7,609 nt of DNA. Origin: Rhodobacter sp. (GTDB taxonomy: Bacteria; Pseudomonadota; Alphaproteobacteria; Rhodobacterales; Rhodobacteraceae). The position numbers were made by a program, and so were the translations under genes. The stretch spans positions 1 through 7,609 of the forward strand of contig DPZQ01000205.1 of NCBI GenBank assembly GCA_003536295.1, written 5' to 3'. Every line of letters starts with the position of its first letter. Position 1 is the stretch's first letter. The notes beneath the pieces were generated by a model. It was not told the DNA's origin. It was given only the letters and a program-made list of their open reading frames with translations, and did no database searches. Below, in pieces: positions 1 to 5,937 of the stretch.

Positions 1-1624
1 CCGACGCGCCCATCATCACTGCCACCACCAAGGGCCGCGGATCGATCCCAACACTTTGTGCAAGACCAATGACCACGGGGGTCATCATCACGGCGATGGC
101 ATTGTTGGAGACCAGTTCGGTGAAGAATGAGGTCATGGCGTAAACTATCAAAATCACCAAAAACGGTGGCATTTCGGCCAGTTTTGGGGCGATGAGAGTG
201 GCAAAATGTGACACCGCGCCCGAATGTTCTAACCCCAAACCCACAGCCAACATCCCAAAAATCATCGCAAGCAACCGCCCGTCAATAAAGCCAAAGGCTT
301 CGTCGGCATCAATGCAACCCGTGATCAAAATCAATACCACCCCCAACAGCGCCAAAATAGAGATCGGGGCGACATTAAGGGCCGACAGCCCAACGATGGC
401 TACCAAACAGGCAATGACTATTGGCGCGTGCCCACGCCGATAGGCGCGCTGCGATGGGGCCGAGATGTCGCCCATCTCCATATCTGCAGCCAGCCGTTGA
501 ATGTCTTGCGCGGCACCCTCAAGCAGCAATGTATCGCCCACTTGTACCACCAAATCATCTAATTGGCGGCCGATATTTTGACTACGCCGGTGCACCGCCA
601 AAGGATAGACCCCATATCGCCTGCGCAATCGCATCGCCCCAAGCGAGCGCCCGACCATGCGACAGCCCGGTGTGATCAACGCTTCGACCGTTTCGGTTTG
701 CACCGAGGCCAGCTGCTCAAACAAATGCAAATCTTTATTGGTTTGCAGGGACAAAACCTCGGCCATCGGGGTGCGCACGACCACGCGGTCGCCCACCTGC
801 AACACCACATCTTGCAAAGCGCGCCTCAAACTGGCGTCACCGCGCAAAACGTCAATTACCCGCAACGAATCGCGTTTAAAAATATCAATATCCAGCACCG
901 GTTGGCCGATCAGACCAGACTCCTCGGAGAGGGCTACTTCCGTGAAAAACTTCATGGATGAACGGTTCGACAGCATCATCCCCATTGAGGTGCGCTCAGG
1001 CAAAAACCGCCGCGCAAACAGCGCCAGATAGATTGTACCCACTCCTGCCATCACCATACCAACGGGGGCCATTTCGAAAATACCAAAGGGAGCCATGCCT
1101 TTGCTTTGCCCGATCCCATCAACCAAAATATTGGTTGATGTACCTATCAATGTCATCGTGCCGCCGAAAATCGTTAGATAACTGAGCGGGATCAACATTT
1201 TTGAAGGGGGCAGATCAAGTTTTCTGCAAAGTTGGATGAACACAGGGATCATCACCACCACGATGGGCGTATTATTCATAAAGGCCGACATGGCCAAAAT
1301 GACCAAAGATAGGCAAATCAGCGTCATCAGGGGCCTCGCCACCAAATGGCGCAGAGCCAGTTGAGTGACCCAGTCCAAAGCCCCCGTACGCACTAGCCCG
1401 CCCACAATAATAAACATCGCAGCAATCGTCCAAGGCGCTGGGTTGGCCAGCACACTCAGTACTTGATCCTGGGGCAAAATTCCCAAAAGCACCATCGCCG
1501 CTGCACCGCACATGGCAGTGACTTCAACGGGGAATATCTCGCGCAAGAATAAGAAAAACATTCCTGCAACGATTAAAACCGCCAAGATCTCTTGCGTGCC
1601 TTGGTCAAAGGTAAAACCTAACAT
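1..1624 (-). CDS. SLC13-family (ArsB/CitT-type) permease with two RCK_C domains, 3' end missing
   Basis: This is an inner-membrane transporter of the ion-transporter superfamily, in the branch (SLC13, with SAC1-like proteins) that moves dicarboxylates, sulfate or similar anions. The reading frame is open from the ATG at 1624 to the left edge, giving 541 residues; related proteins are near 590, so perhaps 50 C-terminal residues are missing. Hydrophobic segments fill residues about 12-30, 36-50, 65-80, 98-132, 145-166 and 183-205. A soluble stretch at about 220-395 holds two RCK_C (TrkA-C) domains, roughly 226-294 and 310-377, each ending in a QVGD motif. The second membrane half starts near residue 400. 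Transport hairpin motifs are NNT (117-119) with GTSTN (161-165), and SNN (506-508) where relatives have SNT. The start has AGGGGAT 9 nt upstream and lies 5 nt after the molybdopterin subunit stop, so it should be co-expressed with the hydroxylase. The substrate is unknown. Confidence 0.93.
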   Translation of the reverse strand, partial: MLGFTFDQGTQEILAVLIVAGMFFLFLREIFPVEVTAMCGAAAMVLLGILPQDQVLSVLANPAPWTIAAMFIIVGGLVRTGALDWVTQLALRHLVARPLMTLICLSLVILAMSAFMNNTPIVVVMIPVFIQLCRKLDLPPSKMLIPLSYLTIFGGTMTLIGTSTNILVDGIGQSKGMAPFGIFEMAPVGMVMAGVGTIYLALFARRFLPERTSMGMMLSNRSSMKFFTEVALSEESGLIGQPVLDIDIFKRDSLRVIDVLRGDASLRRALQDVVLQVGDRVVVRTPMAEVLSLQTNKDLHLFEQLASVQTETVEALITPGCRMVGRSLGAMRLRRRYGVYPLAVHRRSQNIGRQLDDLVVQVGDTLLLEGAAQDIQRLAADMEMGDISAPSQRAYRRGHAPIVIACLVAIVGLSALNVAPISILALLGVVLILITGCIDADEAFGFIDGRLLAMIFGMLAVGLGLEHSGAVSHFATLIAPKLAEMPPFLVILIVYAMTSFFTELVSNNAIAVMMTPVVIGLAQSVGIDPRPLVVAVMMGAS

Positions 1625-1629
1625 GTAAC

Positions 1630-3735
1630 TTAATCCCCTAAGGCCGCCTTTAAAACCCGATCAGGGCGAAAGGGCAATCGGCGTAGTCTTAATCCAGTTG
1701 CATCAAAAAGCGCATTTGCGATTGCCGCGATGGCGGGCCCGGGTGTGGCTTCACCCGCCCCCACGGATGGCGCATCGCTTGGCTCTAATAGCACCAGTTT
1801 CATTTCAGGGATATTGTCAAATCGAATGACGGGATAAGAATCCCAATCTTGGCTTAAAAGCCCCTGCGCAGACCAGCTGACTTCTTCGTAAAGTGCCCAG
1901 CTGGCCCCTTGCAAAAAGCCGCCCTCTAATTGGGCTGCCAGACCGTCGCGGTCAATGATGCGGCCTGCATCCGCCACGATGATCACGTCTTTTAGCAAAA
2001 TCTGCCCATCTTCGCGGAGATCTATATCCACCGAAATCGCGGTGCGGGTCATTTTGTTTTTATATTGCCCAAAGGCCATGCCGCGTCCAGGCATTTGCCC
2101 CGATGGGGTTGGTCTTGTTGAAAGTTCGGTTTTTAGTGCGTCAAGGACGGCAAGCGATCTTAAATCGTGCAGCTGGGCGCGGCGAAACGCAAGCGGATCT
2201 ACACCTTGATCGCGGGCCACCTCATCCATCAGGCTTTCAATGGCAAACATATTCGCGCCTCCGCCCAAACAGCGCACAGCAGAGGTGCGCAACGGCAAAT
2301 CCTGCACCAGATTTTTAACAATGATCTTTTGCCCAATCTGATAGATCGGGTCGATATTGCGGTGCATGCCCCCTTGCGGGTTCATGTTCAGCAAAGGCAC
2401 ATAGGGTGCCAGCGGATCTGCTCGCAAACGGTTGGCCAAAAGCCGCGCGGGACCACCTTGCGCCCCGTCGGGCCTTGGGCGACCGCGGTGCGTGTCGGAA
2501 TAGACTTGGGCGTGAAAATCACTGATCTTTTGATCAGGGTCAAGCGCCATGCCAAGTTCAACCACCATGGCCGAGCCAAAGGGTTCCCACTGCTGTTCGT
2601 CTTGGCGGGTCCATTTGAGCAAAATCGGCACGTTTGGACAATGTTTCGCAATCAGGGCTGCATCCATCGCCGCATCATCAGCCCCATTATGCCCGTAACA
2701 ACCTGAGCTTGGAACATGGGTGATTTGGACCTGTTCCAACGCCAGCCCAAGACTTTGCGCGATCGAGGCGCGCAGCGGATAGATCCCCTGTGAATGGCTA
2801 CAAAGCTTAAGCCCCATTTGCGACCAATGCGCGAAGGCCGCTGAAGGGGCCAAAGACCCGTGCGCCAAATAGGGTTTTTCAAAACGTGCCCGGTAGGGAA
2901 GGTCTTTCAGCGCGACCAGCGGCGCTTTTGGATCAGGTATTCCGTCAATCACGCGAATTTTTTTCGCATTATTTTCGGTGAGACTTTCAAAAATATCTTT
3001 TATTTCAAGTGTTTTATCGCTGACCCATGTGCAAGCGCGTGCCACCCGTTTGGCAGCGGTTTCCACAGCCCATTCATCAGGGCTAACAACCGCCAAAAAC
3101 GATCCATCACGAACGACCTGTACTTTTTCTTCGACCATTTTGGCTAAGATCTGTAGTTCGATAGCGCCCAGGCGCGCATGCGAGTGGGGTGGGCGCACAA
3201 GGCGGGCGTGCTGCATATTGGGCACATCAATGTCTGGCAAATAGCAAAAACGGCCGCGCACCATCTGATCGAGATCGCGCATAAAGGGTGATGCTGCGCC
3301 GTAATCACGCGGCAAAAACGCCGCCGCCGCGTCAATCGGAAGCTGCGGATCCAGTTTAGTGATCAGGTCTAAAATATCAATCTTTTGCGTGCCATCGGGG
3401 CTGCAAAATTGCCCATTTTGCAACGCCCAAAGCGCGCCATTTTGGGGAAGGAGCGCACGGGCCGCTTGGCGCAAGGTGGCCGCCGCTTGGCGGACCACCG
3501 CGCCAGTGTCCTCAATGGACTTACTGCCCGAGGTAATCCCCTCATCGGGTGCGCGGTCGGTTTGCACAGGGGCCACACTCATCAAAGCGGTGTTGAGCGT
3601 CAACTCTTCTTGCACAATCAACATCAAAGCCGTGGAAATTCTTTGGCCAATATCAACCTTACCGCTGATGATAGTAATTTGACCGTCGCTGACCCAAAGC
3701 CAAGCGCCAACCTTGTGTGTAGCCAGACGGGTCAT
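1630..3735 (-). CDS. Molybdopterin-binding large subunit of an isoquinoline/nicotinate-type Mo hydroxylase (IorB-like), 701 aa
   Basis: This is the catalytic subunit of a xanthine-oxidase-family molybdenum hydroxylase, which inserts water-derived oxygen at an electron-poor carbon of an N-heteroaromatic or at an aldehyde. The pattern fits the IorB/NicB branch: N-terminal GKVDIGQ (25-31), SGCYGHNGADDAAMDAA (344-360), WTRQDEQQWEPFG (375-387), LRTSAVRCLGGGANMFAIES (482-501), and GAGE (659-662), whose Glu662 matches the catalytic base of the family. No Tat signal is present, so a cytoplasmic enzyme is likely, whereas some relatives are exported. There is no C-terminal cytochrome c extension of the kind found in NicB. 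The ATG at 3735 overlaps the TGA of the [2Fe-2S] gene (ATGA). A longer in-frame start at 3900 would add 55 residues with no family resemblance that lie over the iron-sulfur gene, so it was not used. Only a weak ribosome site precedes 3735, consistent with translational coupling. The substrate is not deducible. Confidence 0.96.
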   Translation of the reverse strand: MTRLATHKVGAWLWVSDGQITIISGKVDIGQRISTALMLIVQEELTLNTALMSVAPVQTDRAPDEGITSGSKSIEDTGAVVRQAAATLRQAARALLPQNGALWALQNGQFCSPDGTQKIDILDLITKLDPQLPIDAAAAFLPRDYGAASPFMRDLDQMVRGRFCYLPDIDVPNMQHARLVRPPHSHARLGAIELQILAKMVEEKVQVVRDGSFLAVVSPDEWAVETAAKRVARACTWVSDKTLEIKDIFESLTENNAKKIRVIDGIPDPKAPLVALKDLPYRARFEKPYLAHGSLAPSAAFAHWSQMGLKLCSHSQGIYPLRASIAQSLGLALEQVQITHVPSSGCYGHNGADDAAMDAALIAKHCPNVPILLKWTRQDEQQWEPFGSAMVVELGMALDPDQKISDFHAQVYSDTHRGRPRPDGAQGGPARLLANRLRADPLAPYVPLLNMNPQGGMHRNIDPIYQIGQKIIVKNLVQDLPLRTSAVRCLGGGANMFAIESLMDEVARDQGVDPLAFRRAQLHDLRSLAVLDALKTELSTRPTPSGQMPGRGMAFGQYKNKMTRTAISVDIDLREDGQILLKDVIIVADAGRIIDRDGLAAQLEGGFLQGASWALYEEVSWSAQGLLSQDWDSYPVIRFDNIPEMKLVLLEPSDAPSVGAGEATPGPAIAAIANALFDATGLRLRRLPFRPDRVLKAALGD
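1633..1639 (-). promoter_or_regulatory. Ribosome binding site of the SLC13 permease gene (AGGGGAT)
   Basis: AGGGGAT overlaps the last codons of the molybdopterin subunit gene, with 9 nt to the ATG at 1624. It supports this start and co-translation with the hydroxylase genes. Confidence 0.6.
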
Positions 3736-4190
3736 GACTGCGCCACAACCTGTTGTACGGCCCGCAAGACCCGCGGATGGGACCCGCACCGGCAAAGATG
3801 CCCCTTTAACCCATCTTTGATCTTGGCTTGATCGGCTTGCGGATCTTGGCTTAACAGTCCCGTCACAGCCACCACCAACCCCGAGGTGCAATAGCCGCAT
3901 TGCGCCGCCGTTTGGTCTAGAAAGGCCGCTTGCACTTTTTGCCCAAGGGGCAAGGCCTCAACCCCTTCGATCGTGACGATTTCTTGCCCTAAAAAATCAG
4001 CGGCGAGGGCGGCGCAGCTTAGCTGCACCTTGCCCCCAACCAATACCGCGCATGCCCCGCATTGCTCGAGTCCGCAGCCTAATTTGGTGCCTTTAAGCTT
4101 AAGGTGATTGCGCAATATATAAAGCAAAGGCGTATCATCCGCGCAATCGATCTGATGGGTTTGGCCATTGACGCGCAGCGCCATCCTCAT
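3732..4190 (-). CDS. [2Fe-2S] small subunit of the Mo hydroxylase (IorA/CoxS-like), 152 aa
   Basis: This is the electron-transfer subunit that takes electrons from the molybdenum centre of the next gene's product. Both expected clusters are present. A plant-ferredoxin-type N-terminal domain has Cys39, Cys44, Cys47 and Cys59 (C-x4-C-x2-C-x11-C). A helical C-terminal domain has Cys98, Cys101, Cys133 and Cys135 in the motifs QCGYCTSG and HLCRCGSHPR. The length of 152 residues is normal for the family. The ATG at 4190 overlaps the osmC TGA and has GGAAAGG 8 nt upstream; a second ATG two codons in has no usable spacing. The gene after it overlaps by 4 nt and encodes the partner. No FAD subunit (CoxM/XdhA-type) is in the window, as in the isoquinoline 1-oxidoreductase type, so electrons probably leave to another acceptor. 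Confidence 0.96.
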   Translation of the reverse strand: MRMALRVNGQTHQIDCADDTPLLYILRNHLKLKGTKLGCGLEQCGACAVLVGGKVQLSCAALAADFLGQEIVTIEGVEALPLGQKVQAAFLDQTAAQCGYCTSGLVVAVTGLLSQDPQADQAKIKDGLKGHLCRCGSHPRVLRAVQQVVAQS

Positions 4191-4663
4191 GGGTCAAGCC
4201 TTTCCCAGGTGATATCAACTGGGACATCCGCCGCGCGAAACAGATTTAGGACGGGGCATCGATATTCCACATTTCGGATTAATTTTTCAAACCGTTCGGA
4301 GTTTTCCAAACTATGCACCCGAATGCGCAGCTTTATCCAGTTAAAATAGGGCCGCACCCCAACCACGCCGCGCGATCCGCGTTGGTCAACTTCGCCGTCA
4401 GCGTCCATATCAACCGCGCTATAGGCAAAGCCCATCGCTTCAGCACAGCGGTTGATAATCACCCCTTCACACCCAATCAGCGCACTAAGTGCCATTTCCA
4501 GTGGGGTTGGGCCCGTGTTGGTTTCTTTTTCGTCGGAAACTACAATGTGATCACGCACCATCATCACAGTGCGCGGCGTGGCCATGTTTTTCCCTGAGAC
4601 GCGGCGAATACCCAAGGTCTTGATCTTTGGATCCACCGAAGGAGGCAAAAGATCGTCGCTCAT
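4187..4663 (-). CDS. OsmC/Ohr-family protein, 158 aa
   Basis: Proteins of this family are small cytoplasmic homodimers; characterised members are thiol-dependent peroxidases acting on organic hydroperoxides. The product has the family core: TGPTPLEMALSALIGCEGV with the first active-site-type cysteine (Cys65), then RCPVLNLF with the second (Cys136). A further cysteine, Cys73, sits near the first. An N-terminal beta region (about residues 10-45) and the alternating C-terminal fold (DVPVDITW) complete a normal-length protein. Two starts are possible. GTG at 4669 would overlap the upstream stop but leaves GGAG only 2 nt away. ATG at 4663 has GGAG at 8 nt and was chosen. The position immediately before the Mo hydroxylase genes suggests that it protects against, or processes, a reactive by-product or intermediate of that enzyme; this is inference. 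It could equally be one of the OsmC relatives without peroxidase activity. Confidence 0.92.
   Translation of the reverse strand: MSDDLLPPSVDPKIKTLGIRRVSGKNMATPRTVMMVRDHIVVSDEKETNTGPTPLEMALSALIGCEGVIINRCAEAMGFAYSAVDMDADGEVDQRGSRGVVGVRPYFNWIKLRIRVHSLENSERFEKLIRNVEYRCPVLNLFRAADVPVDITWERLDP
4199..4205 (-). promoter_or_regulatory. Ribosome binding site of the [2Fe-2S] subunit gene (GGAAAGG)
   Basis: GGAAAGG lies 8 nt before ATG 4190, within the end of osmC. It supports the first of two nearby ATG codons (4190 and 4184) as the start. Confidence 0.6.
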
Positions 4664-4665
4664 GC

Positions 4666-5937
4666 TCACAACTCCATGGACAAAATATCAAGCCCATCAT
4701 TACGGTCGAGCAGATAGATCAGCCCCCTATCATCGACATCGACATCATTGGATTGCGCCGCCATCCCCAAAACATTCAACGGTGGGATATAATGGGCGAC
4801 TTCAACTGGCATATGGGGGTCAGCCAGATCCAAGACCCGCAAGCCACCGGCAAACCATGTGGCATAGACCAAAGTCGTGTCCAGTTTTTCACGAAACTGA
4901 TGCCCGCCAAAGCGCACGCCAGGTTCACCCACCCAAGGGCTTGCGCGTTCGGTTAGGTCCCATGCAGAAATCGCTTTGATGTCCGACAAATCGGTCACAT
5001 CTAACACCCACATAAACCCATGCAAACGACCTGGTTTATGGTCATGCTCTTCATCAATCGCCATAGCGTAGCGCCGCCCGTTGATAGTTTTTTCAAATGG
5101 CATAACGGTGTGAGTCGGCTCCGGAATGGCCGCAGGCCAGGCATATTCTCCCAAGACCTTAGGGGCCACACCGCTGGCAATATCGCTTGCATCCAACACT
5201 TTAAACCCCGCCTGCCAGACGGCCGCCCAAAGTTCTGATCCCACGCGCATTGCGTGGTGCAAACGGTGACTATAACCCGGCCATGTTGGCACTTCGCCCG
5301 CGGCCAAATGTTGGCCCTTCATGTGCCAGCGGTTCACCTCGCGGGGGTTTTCGGGGTCAGACAGGTCATAGACCATCAAAATATTGCCGATATAGCCCGG
5401 CATCTCGGTTGAGATATAGGCAAAATCTTTATCCATATCGAAACGATGCACCCCAAAACCATCTGTCTTGATATAGGATAGCAAACGCGGCTTTTCCTTG
5501 TTTGAAATATCCCAAACTCGAAAACCACCGCCATCATAGCCGCGCTCTTGAGCTTCTTGCAAAATGGAAATGTCGCTTTCTTTGACTGATAGTTCTTTTG
5601 CGATGGCGCTATCGCTTAGTCCTTTGGCGCGCAAGGCGGGGATTTTATCACCCTTACGTAAAAAATGCCGGCCTGCCATTTCAACGTTTGTGATCATAAT
5701 CTCGCCTTGCACCCGAACCTTGTGGGTGTGGGAATAGGCATCAGGCGGGGCTATGTGGCAAATTTTCTTAGGGTCTTTGGGGTTGGAAATATCGATGATA
5801 GATGTTCCATGAGGCGCATCCATATGGCCGATATATGCATAATCCCCTTGTGTGACCACTTGGCCTCCGCCCGCAATATCAAGATGTCCAATACGTTTGA
5901 TATTGCGTTCAAGCTGATATTCTACTTCGCGCTTCAT
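4666..5937 (-). CDS. LVIVD-repeat beta-propeller protein with an HTH-like insertion, 423 aa
   Basis: The protein is built from LVIVD repeats: TSIIDISNPKDP (45-56), FRVWDISNKEKP (139-150), LMVYDLSDPENP (187-198), FKVLDASD (245-252), MWVLDVTD (309-316), LRVLDLADPHMP (366-377) and a closing LDILSMEL. This gives about seven blades. No signal peptide or membrane segment is seen, so it should be cytoplasmic, although many repeat relatives are exported. The inner strand of most blades carries a histidine at the same place (His72, His164, His229, His276, His347). Residues about 99-131, between strands of blade 2, form an all-helical insertion containing GLSDSAIAKELSVKESDI, which looks like a helix-turn-helix. 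The ATG at 5937 overlaps the tctA TAA by one base and has AAGG 7 nt upstream, inside tctA. The biochemical role is unknown. The context suggests a partner or enzyme in the pathway served by the TctAB transporter and the Mo hydroxylase. Confidence 0.9.
   Translation of the reverse strand: MKREVEYQLERNIKRIGHLDIAGGGQVVTQGDYAYIGHMDAPHGTSIIDISNPKDPKKICHIAPPDAYSHTHKVRVQGEIMITNVEMAGRHFLRKGDKIPALRAKGLSDSAIAKELSVKESDISILQEAQERGYDGGGFRVWDISNKEKPRLLSYIKTDGFGVHRFDMDKDFAYISTEMPGYIGNILMVYDLSDPENPREVNRWHMKGQHLAAGEVPTWPGYSHRLHHAMRVGSELWAAVWQAGFKVLDASDIASGVAPKVLGEYAWPAAIPEPTHTVMPFEKTINGRRYAMAIDEEHDHKPGRLHGFMWVLDVTDLSDIKAISAWDLTERASPWVGEPGVRFGGHQFREKLDTTLVYATWFAGGLRVLDLADPHMPVEVAHYIPPLNVLGMAAQSNDVDVDDRGLIYLLDRNDGLDILSMEL
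4672..4675 (-). promoter_or_regulatory. Ribosome binding site deciding the osmC start (GGAG)
   Basis: On the minus strand GGAG is 8 nt before ATG 4663 but only 2 nt before the alternative GTG at 4669. The spacing favours ATG 4663, giving a 158-residue rather than a 160-residue product. Confidence 0.7.

Noticed and set aside
1122..1139. Near-palindrome AACCAAAATATTGGTT, considered as an operator.
   Set aside because: It encodes the conserved TNILV part of the SLC13 motif and lies inside a gene with no promoter context.
2522..2537. Perfect hairpin CTGATC-TTTT-GATCAG, considered as a terminator.
   Set aside because: It lies in the middle of the molybdopterin subunit coding region, has a short AT-rich stem and no proper T-run. 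It is explained by codons for a DQKISD segment.
2167..2706. Plus-strand open frame of 179 codons opposite the molybdopterin subunit, and many shorter plus-strand frames across the window.
   Set aside because: The products are rich in Arg, His, Pro, Gln and Ser, with no recognisable domain, and lie entirely opposite strongly conserved minus-strand genes. They are shadows.
3736..3900. Longer in-frame start for the molybdopterin subunit at 3900, adding 55 residues.
   Set aside because: The extension is translated antiphase across the well-supported [2Fe-2S] gene, has no resemblance to the family N-terminus, and an ATGA junction at 3735 gives a natural start.
4664..4669. GTG at 4669 as the osmC start (GTGA overlap with the LVIVD stop).
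   Set aside because: The GGAG ribosome site is only 2 nt from it, against 8 nt for ATG 4663. It is possible, but the shorter form is favoured; the difference is two residues.
4666..5937. Annotating the LVIVD protein as an RNA polymerase sigma factor or as selenium-binding protein/methanethiol oxidase.
   Set aside because: The HTH-like piece is only a short insertion in a propeller, and I cannot see the specific SBP56 motifs. The repeat-based name is the safe one.
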